64,000 nt of DNA. Origin: Alistipes sp. GTDB lineage: Bacteria; Bacteroidota; Bacteroidia; Bacteroidales; Rikenellaceae. The notes below the pieces were generated by a model, which made no database searches, was not told the DNA's origin, and was given only the letters and a program-made list of their open reading frames with translations. Made by a program: the position numbers and the translations under genes. This document shows positions 1-8,394 of the stretch, piece after piece (position 1 is the stretch's first letter; each line of letters opens with the position of its first letter). The stretch is taken from positions 1 through 64,000 of the forward strand of contig JAHHQL010000009.1 of assembly GCA_020026415.1 (NCBI GenBank), read 5' to 3'.

Positions 1-1267
1 TGATGTCGTTTCCGTCCGCGTCCCTGAACTCGTTGATGACAGGGATTTTCCTGTAAGCTTTCATCTCTTCCGATACCTTTGCGCTGCCCACGAACGTACC
101 CTGCGAGAGATTGGCTATCTTGGAGGCGGGTATCAGGGAGTCAAGCTGCGTATTGATGGAAGTCGAAGTGTCCTGACGGTTGATGGATATGGACTGCCGC
201 AGTTGGAGTATCTTGCCGAACCGTTCCGACAGTGATTTTGCCGTTTCTCCTACAACTTGTCCGCTGAAAATATTGCCCACTGTGTTTTGGATGACCTTCG
301 CCTCCTTGTCGCCGTAGTCGCGTGCAAGCTGCGAGAAGTCCTGGAAGCCGAGACAGACGGCCACCTTGTTGCTTCGGGCGGTCGCAATCAGGTTGTCGAT
401 ACCACGGAAATAGATGGTCGGAAGCTCGTCGATGATGATGGAACTCTTCAGTTGTCCTTTTTTGTTCACCAGTTTTACGATGCGCGAATTGTACAGGCCG
501 AGAGCCGCCGAATAGATATTCTGCCTGTCCGGATTATTGCCCACGCAGAGGATTTTGGGGTGTTCGGGATTGTTCAGGTCAAGGGTGAAATCGTCTCCCG
601 TCATCACCCAGTAAAGCTGTGGCGAGATCATTCGCGAAAGAGGGATTTTCGCACTTGCTATCTGGCCCTGGAGCTGGTCTTGAGCTCCACCTTGCCATGC
701 GTCCATAAAGGGGGAAAGATAGTTTTCGAGGGACGGATAAGAGGTAAGAATCGTGAAGATATCGGCATACGGCTTGTTAAGAAATTCGATTGCATGAGGG
801 AACGTGCAATACTTTCCGTCCTTGTAAATACGCAAATACCAGATGATTGCGGCAAGTAGGAGAATGTAGCCCGTGGTAAGCGTCAGCGTATATACGGTAG
901 CATTCACTGTCGTACTGAACGGCAGGTCAAGCATCCACCAGTTCATGAAGAACAGTACGATGCCGCCGAGGAAGGCGGCGTATATTTTCCGCCACGTCAT
1001 CTTCTGGTTCTTGACACCTTTCGTACCCAGACACGAAAGTCCCAGGAATATGAAGGCGAACACTTTCGTCACGAGCAGGTTGCTGAACAGTCCTGCCGTC
1101 CTCTGGAAGTTCAGCAGAATCCTGTCCACGACTCCGATGTTGATGCCCATATCCACGAATGCGCTGTAGCAGAACCAGTAGACATGGATTACAATAAACA
1201 CGATGGAAATGGCACGCATGAACTCCATGACCTTGGCCAGTCCTCTCAAATCATCTTCTTGTTGCAT
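1..1267 (-). pseudogene. mobC: MobC/TraG-type conjugative coupling protein, partial and internally deleted
   Basis: Coupling ATPases of this family bring relaxase-bound DNA to the type IV secretion channel at the inner membrane. The gene starts at the ATG at 1267 (protein MQQEDDLRGLAKVMEF...) and is open for 422 codons to the left edge, so it is incomplete. The N-terminus has three or four membrane segments, and the C-terminal half carries family stretches such as IASAKIPLSRMISPQLYWVM and IIDELPTIYFRG. From memory of the family, a Walker A region of roughly 150-170 residues should lie between the N-terminal membrane domain and LLAAIIWYLRIYKDG. Here TLTTGYI runs straight into that block in frame (about 855-868). 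A second block seems missing near 78-88, where FVGSA joins KVSEEMKAYRKIP. It follows the relaxase remnant by 34 bp. Likely non-functional as an ATPase. Confidence 0.75.
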
Positions 1268-1301
1268 AACTGTAAAAATTTTGATGGTTGGTAATTGACA
1301 A

Positions 1302-2018
1302 TCAGGATATGCCGCGTGAACGGCGTTTCTTCTTTTTCTTGCGTTGCAGTCTGCGGGCGAGTGCCTCCTCCTGCGGGTCCGGCCCGTTGATGTCGGGACT
1401 GAATATTCCGAAAGCCTGCTCGATGGCGCTTTCCATGTTGTCTGAAAGGCTCTCCCGTGTGGAGGTATATTGTCCGGGGGATTCCGACTCCGGTAATTCC
1501 TGCGGCCTGTTAAAAAGCTGTTTGAAGGCGTTGGCGGAAAACTCCTTGCCCAGACGGGAACCGTTATATACCTCCCTGTTCCTGTGGTCTATGAAGGTCA
1601 CGCCGTAGATACGGCCTTCCTCGTTTTCCCTGAACACCACGTCAATGCCCTTTTCCCCGAGCAGCCGGATGAAATCTTCCCGGTTTCCACGGCAGCCGTG
1701 CATGGCCAGCGTGACAGCATCATGGATTTTCGGCTGCCATTTCCGGTTTCTGAAGTCACGGACATTGACGGCAATCCTTTTTTCTATCCCTTCGTAGCCG
1801 AAGCGCTTGCCGATGAGCGAAGACTTGATGGGCGTACATACCGGCCTTCCCGCATCGTCCGTCAGGGTATATACGATACCGTTGTAGGGTGAGCCTTCAA
1901 ATTCTCCCCGAACCTGTCTGGCCTCGATGTTGAAGCATGAGAGCATGGCACTGAACTCCCCGAATGTCTGGAAGCGGTAGGCGGTGAACACGCTTTTGAG
2001 GATATTGCCGACCTGACG
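1302..2018 (-). pseudogene. mobB: MobB-type relaxase, C-terminal fragment
   Basis: This matches the C-terminal part of MobB relaxases of Bacteroides conjugative elements, which nick and covalently carry transferred DNA. Homology begins abruptly at RQVGNILKS, directly after an in-frame TAA at 2019-2021, and runs through AYRFQTFGEF, IDVVFRENEEGRIYGVTFID and NGSRLGKEFSANAF to a lysine/arginine-rich tail (QRKKKKKRRSRG). The whole N-terminal nuclease domain with its catalytic tyrosine and histidines is absent, and the DNA beyond 2019 is unrelated. A GTG at 1989-1991 could start a 229-residue protein, but it would lack catalytic function. It is followed 34 bp downstream by the coupling-protein gene in the usual mobB-mobC order. 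Most likely a deletion end-point of a decayed element. Confidence 0.75.
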
Positions 2019-2135
2019 TTATTTAAGGGAAAATCCGTTCGATGTTCGGGCGGAATTTTTTTTGTCGTTGGGCAAGGCGTTTTTATTGCTCCTCGGATTA
2101 ACTGCGCGTCTTCTGTTTCCGTCTGCATCGCTTCT

Positions 2136-2160
2136 GTCTTGTCTTGTCTTGTCTTGTCTT
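2136..2160. repeat. Five tandem copies of the pentamer gtctt
   Basis: Five exact gtctt units follow each other and continue into gtctc. Arrays of five-base units can change length by slipped-strand replication. No gene it could phase-switch is recognisable. Confidence 0.9.
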
Positions 2161-2394
2161 GTCTCTGTCCGTCTATTTTCCCACGCCGTCAATCCGTTTA
2201 CGCCTGCATCTTGCGCGTCCGTCCGTCCGAGAAAAAAGTCTGCAAAAACCATCGCTTACAAACCCCTCTGCGATGTTTTCCGTCTGAAAAGTCCTCTGTA
2301 AAACCGTCTGAAACCCCGTCCGCTCGCAACACCTTCCGCAAAATTCCCCGCTTGTAAAATTCCGTCCCTCTGCTCCTCCCTCTCCCCATGGCTC

Positions 2395-2432
2395 AAAAAA
2401 AAGAGGACAACCCAAGGGGTTATCCTCTTTTT
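2395..2432 (-). terminator. Rho-independent terminator of the Tol/Exb operon
   Basis: The arms aagaggacaaccc and gggttatcctctt pair, with one G-U on the minus-strand RNA, around a four-base loop. The minus-strand RNA ends in a run of U. It lies just past the stop of the last ExbD gene. Confidence 0.8.
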
Positions 2433-2451
2433 GCTTGCGTGAAGGATTCTG

Positions 2452-2925
2452 TTAATAGTATCCCAGCGACTTTGCAGCAGCGTACGAAATTTTCAGTGCG
2501 TTTGCACGACGCAACTCCTGCTTGATGTCGGTGATCATACCCATTTTGATATCCTTGTCGGCTTTCAGTACGGTGGTCATTGCCGGACGATCCTGCTCGC
2601 TGAGCTGTTCGCGTGCAGCGGCAATAAAATCCAAAATGTCCTTGGTCGTACTGTAAGAATCGTTCAACTGGATCACGGGAGCCGTACCGAACTGAGCCTG
2701 AAGGGCTCGCGTCGGGGGGCCTACGTGAATGTAGTTAGCCAACGATTTCTTTTCCAATTTCTGTACCTCGGTAGCTTCGGGAAGAGTGTATCTTACGCGC
2801 AACTCTTGTTCGCGCATGGTCGTCGAAACCATGAAGAAGAAGAGAATCATGAAGATTACGTCAGGAAGTGATGCTGTCGAGATGGGAGGCAAACCTTTGT
2901 TGCCCTTCTTTTTCATTACTGCCAT
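2452..2925 (-). CDS. ExbD/TolR family proton-channel subunit (second copy)
   Basis: This 157-residue inner-membrane protein fits the ExbD/TolR family, whose members couple proton flow through an ExbB/TolQ pentamer to TonB-dependent import or envelope maintenance. One membrane helix (about residues 18-36) carries the conserved proton-pathway aspartate at D22 in SLPDVIFMILFFFMV, and a periplasmic domain follows. The gene is last in a four-gene minus-strand operon, 6 bp after the other ExbD gene, and is followed by a strong terminator. Two dissimilar ExbD copies after one ExbB-like gene are common in Bacteroidales. Sequence alone does not separate ExbD from TolR. Confidence 0.9.
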   Translation of the reverse strand: MAVMKKKGNKGLPPISTASLPDVIFMILFFFMVSTTMREQELRVRYTLPEATEVQKLEKKSLANYIHVGPPTRALQAQFGTAPVIQLNDSYSTTKDILDFIAAAREQLSEQDRPAMTTVLKADKDIKMGMITDIKQELRRANALKISYAAAKSLGYY

Positions 2926-2931
2926 GATCTT

Positions 2932-3537
2932 CTATTTTTTAATAGTCTTCGGTTCGGCCTCCGAAATCTTCTGGGGAACAGCCTTGGCTACTGCCTTACG
3001 GTTGTCCTCAGTGAGGTTTTCGAATTTGTCACCGAATTTTTTAATAGCTACCTCGTCACGTACCTCGTTGAAGGCACGGGTGAGTTCGTTCTGAACCATG
3101 ATGTAGGGCTGATAACCCGTGTCACGCGTGGTCTGCAACGAAACTACGCCCTGACTTTCGAGATATACCCACTTGCTGCCATTGGCCAATTCGATTTCCT
3201 GTTCTACCTTTTCGGGAAGATTTTCAGCATCCATCGGGTTCAGGATAAATTCCTTGACTTTGTCCTTTACCTGACGGAGATCGCAAATCTGCTGATTGTC
3301 GGCCGTACCGATCATGATGTTGCCGTTACCCGAAACAAGTACCAGAAGGAGGTTACGTTCCTTAACCTTGATATCCTCCATCTTCTGGTTCTCGGGGGGC
3401 ATGGGAGGCAACATACGCTGGATACCGGTATCGACATTCATCGTAGTGGCGACCAAGAAGAAAATGAGCAGCAAGAAGGCGATGTCGGCCATAGAACCGG
3501 CATTAATTTCTTGAATTTGTCTTTTATTACCTGCCAT
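2932..3537 (-). CDS. ExbD/TolR family proton-channel subunit (first copy)
   Basis: This 201-residue protein has the ExbD layout: a short cytoplasmic start, one membrane helix (about 16-33) with the conserved aspartate D18 in SMADIAFLLLIFFLV, then a periplasmic domain longer than usual for ExbD (about 140 residues) with a charged C-terminus. It is expected to work with the ExbB/TolQ-like protein at 4018-4824. It sits 15 bp after the four-helix membrane protein and 6 bp before the second ExbD. The two ExbD proteins share little beyond the membrane motif, which suggests distinct partners. Confidence 0.9.
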   Translation of the reverse strand: MAGNKRQIQEINAGSMADIAFLLLIFFLVATTMNVDTGIQRMLPPMPPENQKMEDIKVKERNLLLVLVSGNGNIMIGTADNQQICDLRQVKDKVKEFILNPMDAENLPEKVEQEIELANGSKWVYLESQGVVSLQTTRDTGYQPYIMVQNELTRAFNEVRDEVAIKKFGDKFENLTEDNRKAVAKAVPQKISEAEPKTIKK

Positions 3538-3552
3538 TGTACTTCTTTGTTA

Positions 3553-3990
3553 TTATTTGAAAATACTCCAGATTTCGGTTGCCACGGCAACTACGAATGC
3601 AGCTGCACCGGCAACATAGGTTACCAAAATGCTTGTGTCAGTGATAATGGTTTCACCTACACCGAAGTAGGTGTTGTTCTGTACGTCGGAAATCTGAATG
3701 TCATGACCGGCAGCGGTGAAGTAAGCCACACCGATAACGATGATGATCAGCGCCAGCGAAAGGATGGTGCCCTTGATTCCTGCGGGATTCTTGATCATGC
3801 CGAACAAAGCGCAGAAGATCGCACAGCACAGAGCGAATACGAAGAGGGCATAACCCCACATCAGATTCAGGCTGATGGACGGATCAAACTCTGCTTTGTT
3901 CTCGGGGTGAGGCGATACGGCTGCGTAGATCAGCAACGCAGCTGTGATCACCATCATGAGACCCAGCAATATGTTTAAAACCTTTTTCAT
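3553..3990 (-). CDS. Small four-helix membrane protein of the Tol/Exb operon, function unknown
   Basis: This 145-residue protein is almost all hydrophobic, with predicted membrane segments near residues 5-25, 45-66, 75-93 and 118-140, and a short polar loop (about 95-116, AAGHDIQISDVQNNTYFGVG). I do not recognise the family and see no catalytic motif. It lies between the ExbB/TolQ-like gene (27 bp upstream) and the first ExbD gene (15 bp downstream), all in one direction, so it is probably made with the proton channel and may be an accessory subunit. That role is inferred from position only. Confidence 0.85.
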   Translation of the reverse strand: MKKVLNILLGLMMVITAALLIYAAVSPHPENKAEFDPSISLNLMWGYALFVFALCCAIFCALFGMIKNPAGIKGTILSLALIIIVIGVAYFTAAGHDIQISDVQNNTYFGVGETIITDTSILVTYVAGAAAFVVAVATEIWSIFK

Positions 3991-4017
3991 TTGTTTTTGA
4001 TTCTTTTATACGTTCGA

Positions 4018-4824
4018 TTATTTCTTTTGATCAGTCAGGGTATCCATCAGAACGATAGACGCATCCTCCATATCGTTTACCAAAGAGTCGATCTTCGATA
4101 CGATATAGTTATAGAACAACTGAAGAATAACCGCAGCGATAAGACCCATAAGGGTAGTCAGCAGAGCGACCTTGATACCACCGGCAACCAGCGTCGGGCT
4201 GATGTCACCTGCGGCCTGAATAGCATCGAATGCACCGATCATACCGACAACGGTACCCATGAAACCCAACATAGGGCTCAGTGCGATGAACAAGCCGATC
4301 CACGACAGACCCGACTCCATCTGGCCGGTCTGAACCGAACCGTAAGAAACTACCGATTTCTCGATTACGTCGAGATCCTTACCCTGCTCGTAGCGGAGCA
4401 ATGCCTGGAAGTAGATCGAAGCGATCGGGCCACGGGTGGTGCGGCACAGTTCCTTGGCAGCGGCAACGCCGTTCGACTTCAGCTCGTTCTCAACCGACTC
4501 CATGAATTTCTTCGTGTTGATGGTCGAAAGCGACAGGTAGAGAATACGCTCGATGGCTACGGACAAACCGATTACCAAGCAGAGCAATACGGGGAGCATC
4601 CACGCCCAACCGCCTTCCAAGAACTTCTGCATCAGGACGCGGTGCATTGTCTGACCTTCCATTTCGGCGGGCTCTTGAGTCGTTGCGGGGGTCTCGGCAG
4701 CTTCTTCAGCCACTACTTCGGTCGTTGCCTCTTGGGGGACAGCAGCCTCTTCCTCCTGCGCGAATGCGTTAACGGTACCCAGCGAGAAGAGGGCAACCGA
4801 CAGAATCAAAAAAAGTTTTTTCAT
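4018..4824 (-). CDS. MotA/TolQ/ExbB family proton channel protein
   Basis: This 268-residue protein belongs to the MotA/TolQ/ExbB family, the pentameric part of the proton channel driving TonB-type import or Tol envelope functions. It opens with a cleavable-looking signal (residues 1-22), then an acidic, alanine-rich periplasmic stretch (about 23-60) typical of Bacteroidetes members, then three membrane helices (about 73-95, 173-198, 216-240). The second helix contains the conserved LGFMGTVVGMI pattern. It is first in the operon with a small membrane protein and two ExbD genes. Confidence 0.93.
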   Translation of the reverse strand: MKKLFLILSVALFSLGTVNAFAQEEEAAVPQEATTEVVAEEAAETPATTQEPAEMEGQTMHRVLMQKFLEGGWAWMLPVLLCLVIGLSVAIERILYLSLSTINTKKFMESVENELKSNGVAAAKELCRTTRGPIASIYFQALLRYEQGKDLDVIEKSVVSYGSVQTGQMESGLSWIGLFIALSPMLGFMGTVVGMIGAFDAIQAAGDISPTLVAGGIKVALLTTLMGLIAAVILQLFYNYIVSKIDSLVNDMEDASIVLMDTLTDQKK

Positions 4825-5181
4825 AGTTGTGTTTAATAAATTAATTTGATTAGTTGATTTTTGTTTATTCTTCTTTGTAAATCTCGTTTTTCGTTGTCGG
4901 TTTGCGGGGTGGGCGCGCTAAAAATATCGTCTGCCCCTAAATTTTTATTGTTTTTTTATCGTTCAGTTGCTTTTCGCCGGGCTTTTCGCCGATTTTTGAG
5001 GTTCGTCCGTTCTTTTTCCACGGGCGCGCCATTCACCACAAAACACACCGAATAGCGATGGTATTCGATTGATTTTCAGAACATCATACGCTCCCCGTCG
5101 TCCGTTTTCGGGTCAATGACCTCGGTTTAAGGTACTTTAACAGTGCGAAATATATAAAAAATATTCCTAACCTGCAATCAC
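4825..5181. other. Intergenic stretch between the ExbB-like gene and ansA
   Basis: No gene is supported. It should hold the minus-strand promoter of the Tol/Exb operon. A near match to the Bacteroidetes -7 element (TATATTTC on the minus strand, about 5146-5154) is the only hint, and it would leave a leader of over 300 nt. No clear terminator for ansA is visible. Confidence 0.5.
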
Positions 5182-6222
5182 CTAAAGCGTAAATTCTCCG
5201 CGGAGCGGTTTGCGGAGCAACTCCATGGTCTCCTCGCGCGAGAGGTTTTTGCCCAGAACGTACATGAGTTTGGTGCAGGCGGCTTCGGTCGTGAGGTCGT
5301 GACCGCTGATCACGCCGATCTGTTGCAGGTGGATTCCCGTGTCGTAGAGATTCATCGACACGTTGCCGCTGCCGCATTGCGTGATGTTTACCACGTAGAT
5401 GCCGCGGCGGATCGCCTCCTCGATTTCGCGGATGAACCACTGCTTGGTGGGGGCGTTGCCCGCACCGAATGTCTCAAGCACGACGGCATTCAGTCCGGGG
5501 GCGGTGAGCATGGCGTGGAGCATCTGCTCGCTCATGCCGGGGAAGAGTTTGATGATCTCGATGCCGTCGCCCAGTCGGGTGGCGATCTTGAGTTCTGTCT
5601 CGTCGGGTTGTTGCGGATAGTGGATGGCGGTGGAATTGTAGGTGATGTTCACACCCACCTCGGCCAGAGCGGGATAGTTGTTCGAGCGGAACGCACTCAG
5701 AGCCTCGGCACTGCGCTTCGTGGAGCGGTTGGCGCGGAATAGGCGGTTTTGGAAGTAGAGCGACACTTCGGGAACCATCGCCATTTCGGGATGATTGCTG
5801 CGGCGCGTACCCGCAATCTCGATGGCGGTGATGAGGTTTTCACGGCCGTCCGTGCGCAATACGCCGATCGGAATCTGGCTGCCTGTAAAGACAACGGGTT
5901 TCGAGAGGTTTTCCAAGAGAAAACTCAGTGCCGATGCCGAATAGGACATCGTGTCGGTACCGTGAAGCACCACAAATCCGTCGTAGCGCGTATAGTTGTC
6001 GCGGATGATCTCGGCCAGTTCGATCCAGTTGGCGGGTGTCACGTTCGAGGAGTCGATGATCGGCGAGATGGTGTGGATGTCGATGTCCACGTTCAGACGG
6101 CGCAGGGACGGAAACTCATCGTAAATGCCGCTGAAGTCGAAGGGCACCAGCGCACCGGTTTCGGCATCGGTTTTCATGCCGATTGTTCCGCCGGTGTAAA
6201 TGATTAAAATAGAAGATCTCAT
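5182..6222 (-). CDS. ansA: Type I L-asparaginase
   Basis: This 346-residue protein fits the cytoplasmic type I asparaginases, which hydrolyse asparagine to aspartate and ammonia. The first nucleophile motif is at residues 9-15 (YTGGTIG, threonine T10) and the second active-site motif at 87-93 (HGTDTMS). Length is normal for the type and there is no signal peptide, which argues against the periplasmic type II enzyme. It ends a minus-strand run after dprA and tatD, 27 bp behind tatD, so co-transcription is likely although the jobs are unrelated. Confidence 0.93.
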   Translation of the reverse strand: MRSSILIIYTGGTIGMKTDAETGALVPFDFSGIYDEFPSLRRLNVDIDIHTISPIIDSSNVTPANWIELAEIIRDNYTRYDGFVVLHGTDTMSYSASALSFLLENLSKPVVFTGSQIPIGVLRTDGRENLITAIEIAGTRRSNHPEMAMVPEVSLYFQNRLFRANRSTKRSAEALSAFRSNNYPALAEVGVNITYNSTAIHYPQQPDETELKIATRLGDGIEIIKLFPGMSEQMLHAMLTAPGLNAVVLETFGAGNAPTKQWFIREIEEAIRRGIYVVNITQCGSGNVSMNLYDTGIHLQQIGVISGHDLTTEAACTKLMYVLGKNLSREETMELLRKPLRGEFTL

Positions 6223-6249
6223 ATCGTTTTAAGTGTTCCTTATTGGTTT

Positions 6250-7044
6250 TCAGTTTATTGCAAATATACGCCGGGCGTTGCGGGTCGTGATCTCGGCCAC
6301 CTCGTCGGGCGAGATGCCTTTGATTTCGGCGACCTTCTCGCACACGAAACGAACGTAGGACGATTCGTTGCGCCGACCGCGGTAGGGGGCGGGTGTCAGG
6401 TACGGGCAGTCGGTCTCAAGGACAATGTCCTCAAGATCCATTTCGCGCACCAGATCCGCCACGTTACTCTTCTTGAAAGTCACCACGCCGCCGATACCGA
6501 ATACAAAGTTACCCAATGTTTTCAATTCTTCATAACTTTCTTTCGTGTCGGAGAAGGCATGGAACACGCCGCTCAGTCCGCGACCCTTGTATTTTCGCAC
6601 GATCCGAAGGGTGTCGTCCCACGCATCGCGCGTATGGACGGCGATCGGAAGGCGATGATCGAGAGCCAGTTCGATTTGTCGTTCGAAGGCTTCGGTCTGC
6701 TCCTTCATGAAATTTCTGCTCCAATAGAAATCGAGACCGATTTCCCCGATGGCGCAGAACGGCGGAATACCCTCCGGCTTGTGGTCGAGGAACTCCTCCA
6801 CAAGGTGCAATTCTTCGCGCCAGCGCGGATTGTCGTTCACGGAAGTGGGGTGGAGTCCCATCATCGGAATCAGACGGTCGGGGTGCGTGCGACAGAAATC
6901 GAACAGGGCGGCATGGCTTTCGGAGTCGATGGCCGGAAGCAGCAGGTGTTCGACGCCTGCACTCAGGGCGCGTTGGTAGGCCTCCTCGCGATCCTCGTCA
7001 AATTCGGGGGCGTAGAGGTGGGAATGGGTATCGGTAAGTATCAT
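6250..7044 (-). CDS. tatD: TatD family metal-dependent deoxyribonuclease
   Basis: This 264-residue TIM-barrel hydrolase starts with the metal-binding TDTHSHL motif (H7 and H9). Further ligands are seen in IGEIGLDFYW (glutamate), AVHTRD (histidine), FHAFSD (histidine) and LETDCPYL (aspartate). TatD enzymes are 3'-5' exonucleases or general DNases linked to DNA repair. The start overlaps the stop of dprA by 4 bp, so the two are translationally coupled. Close relatives within this fold (such as YcfH-type proteins) cannot be excluded. Confidence 0.92.
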   Translation of the reverse strand: MILTDTHSHLYAPEFDEDREEAYQRALSAGVEHLLLPAIDSESHAALFDFCRTHPDRLIPMMGLHPTSVNDNPRWREELHLVEEFLDHKPEGIPPFCAIGEIGLDFYWSRNFMKEQTEAFERQIELALDHRLPIAVHTRDAWDDTLRIVRKYKGRGLSGVFHAFSDTKESYEELKTLGNFVFGIGGVVTFKKSNVADLVREMDLEDIVLETDCPYLTPAPYRGRRNESSYVRFVCEKVAEIKGISPDEVAEITTRNARRIFAIN

Positions 7045-8144
7045 CGTGTCTTTATATATCGGTGTCCGGGCAGTTGCATGACGGCTCCTGCCAATTCGAG
7101 TCCCACAAGTTGGGTTGCAAGGCGTCCCGTATCCGAACCGCTCCGAAGGGCAATCTCTTCGAGCGAAAGAGAATCGGAGGTGGAGAACAGCGCGAGGAGT
7201 TGTTCCTCGTCATCCGTAAGGCGGTTTTCTCGTGTGGGAAGAGGCTGTCGGCGTACTTCGGGCAGGTCGTCCCACATCATTTCGCGGAGGATGTCTTCTG
7301 CCGAGGTGACCATTTGTGCCTTGTGGGTTTTGATCAGATGGTTCGTGCCGCGGGAGGTTTTGTCCGTCACGCGACCCGGTACGGCCATCACCGTGCGGTT
7401 GTAGCCGTCGGCCATCGAGGCTGTTACGAGTGCACCGCCCTGTTCGGGCGACTCGACGATGAGCGTGCCTGCACTCAGTCCCGCAATGATGCGGTTGCGC
7501 GGAATGTAGGCTCTGCCCCGTTGTTTGCTTTGCGAACTCTCCTCGGTAAGCAATACGCCGCCGTGTTCCAAGATGTCTCGCGCCACGGCAGTATGCTGGG
7601 CGGGGGTGATGTCGGGAAGGGGGGCGGGCAGTACGCCGATGGTTGCAATATCGGAGGCCAAGGCGGCGCGGTGTGCCGCAATGTCGATGCCGAAGGCCAG
7701 TCCGCTGACGATCGCAAGCGACGGGATATGCTTTCCGAGGGCTTCAATCAGACGGTTGCACATGATTTGTCCGTAGGGTGTCGCCTCGCGCGTGCCGACC
7801 ACCGAAAGGCAACATGATTTTAGTCGATCAAGGCGTCCTTTTATATATAGTATATGGGGATAGTCGGGGATTTCGCGAAGAAGCGGCGGATATTCCTCAT
7901 CGGTCGAGGCCACGGGGAGTATGTTGTTTTTCAAGCAATACTTCAACTCTTTTTCGGCGGCTGCAAATCCTTTCCGGTCGCGGATGGCGCGTGCGGGGGC
8001 ATCGCGCAACTCGGCTTCGTGACAGAGTACGTCGAGTGATGCCTCAAATACCGAACGGGCATCGCCGAATACCTCAAGGAGATGTACGGTTCCTTTGACT
8101 CCGATTCCGGGAGTCATGCTTAGGGCAATATCTTCGACGGTCAT
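7041..8144 (-). CDS. dprA: DNA-processing protein DprA
   Basis: DprA binds incoming single-stranded DNA and loads RecA during natural transformation; it is also widely conserved in non-transformable bacteria. The 367-residue protein has an N-terminal helix-hairpin-helix-like region (about 1-70), then the Rossmann-type DprA domain with VVGTREATPYG (115-125), IVSGLAFGIDIAAH (145-158), YIPRNRIIAGLS and GGALVTASMA, and a C-terminal winged-helix-like domain (about 300-367). It is first in the run with tatD (4-bp overlap) and ansA. The upstream gap is shared with the divergent tRNA-Cys promoter. Confidence 0.94.
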   Translation of the reverse strand: MTVEDIALSMTPGIGVKGTVHLLEVFGDARSVFEASLDVLCHEAELRDAPARAIRDRKGFAAAEKELKYCLKNNILPVASTDEEYPPLLREIPDYPHILYIKGRLDRLKSCCLSVVGTREATPYGQIMCNRLIEALGKHIPSLAIVSGLAFGIDIAAHRAALASDIATIGVLPAPLPDITPAQHTAVARDILEHGGVLLTEESSQSKQRGRAYIPRNRIIAGLSAGTLIVESPEQGGALVTASMADGYNRTVMAVPGRVTDKTSRGTNHLIKTHKAQMVTSAEDILREMMWDDLPEVRRQPLPTRENRLTDDEEQLLALFSTSDSLSLEEIALRSGSDTGRLATQLVGLELAGAVMQLPGHRYIKTR

Positions 8145-8217
8145 GGCGCGTTGCAGAGGCTTTAGCGAGATGTAAAGGTAAATATTTTCGATAAATTTTG
8201 CAAAAAACGAAGAAAGT

Positions 8218-8249
8218 TTTGTTTTGTACGGATTTAATGCCTATATTTG
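8218..8249 (+). promoter_or_regulatory. Promoter of tRNA-Cys
   Basis: A Bacteroidetes-type promoter: -33 TTTG at 8218-8221 and -7 TATATTTG at 8242-8249, with a 20-base spacer, about 30 bp before the tRNA. Confidence 0.75.
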
Positions 8250-8280
8250 CACAACCAAATCACGAAAAGGTGATCTTTAT

Positions 8281-8354
8281 GGTCTGATGGCCGAGTGGCT
8301 AGGCAAAGGTCTGCAAAACCTTGTACAGCGGTTCGAATCCGCTTCAGACCTCCA
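8281..8354 (+). tRNA. tRNA-Cys (GCA)
   Basis: The sequence folds as a 74-nt cloverleaf. The acceptor arms ggtctga and tcagacc pair, the anticodon GCA lies at 8313-8315, the T-arm contains ggttcgaatcc, and the terminal CCA is encoded. A strong promoter precedes it and a hairpin terminator follows at once. The last two bases are part of a 19-bp direct repeat found again at 13518. Confidence 0.96.
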
Positions 8355-8371
8355 AAAAACCGCGTCAGAAT
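8353..8371 (+). repeat. Left copy of a 19-bp direct repeat flanking the five-gene block
   Basis: The sequence caaaaaaccgcgtcagaat occurs here and, identically and in the same orientation, at 13518-13536. This copy includes the last two bases of tRNA-Cys and the 5' arm of its terminator. Repeats at tRNA 3' ends are typical integration scars, but an attachment-site role is inference. Confidence 0.8.
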
Positions 8372-8392
8372 ATCCTGACGCGGTTTTTTATA
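8355..8392 (+). terminator. Terminator of tRNA-Cys, probably bidirectional
   Basis: The arms aaaaccgcgtcag and ctgacgcggtttt form a perfect hairpin around a short loop, with T-runs on either strand. It lies between tRNA-Cys and the stop of the convergent ADP-ribosylglycohydrolase gene. Confidence 0.88.
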
Positions 8393-8394
8393 TC

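Larger units (their letters stand above)
2019..2451. other. Gene-free stretch bordering the element remnant
   Basis: No convincing gene is seen. The stretch is pyrimidine-rich on the plus strand, has a pentanucleotide tandem repeat, repeats phrases such as cgtctgaaa, and ends in the terminator of the Tol/Exb operon. Open frames on both strands have low-complexity translations and no recognisable motif. Confidence 0.6.

Noticed and set aside
2173..2415. Cysteine-rich 80-codon frame before the Tol/Exb operon terminator
   Set aside because: Overlapping frames on both strands, repetitive DNA and no start context; it looks like composition only.
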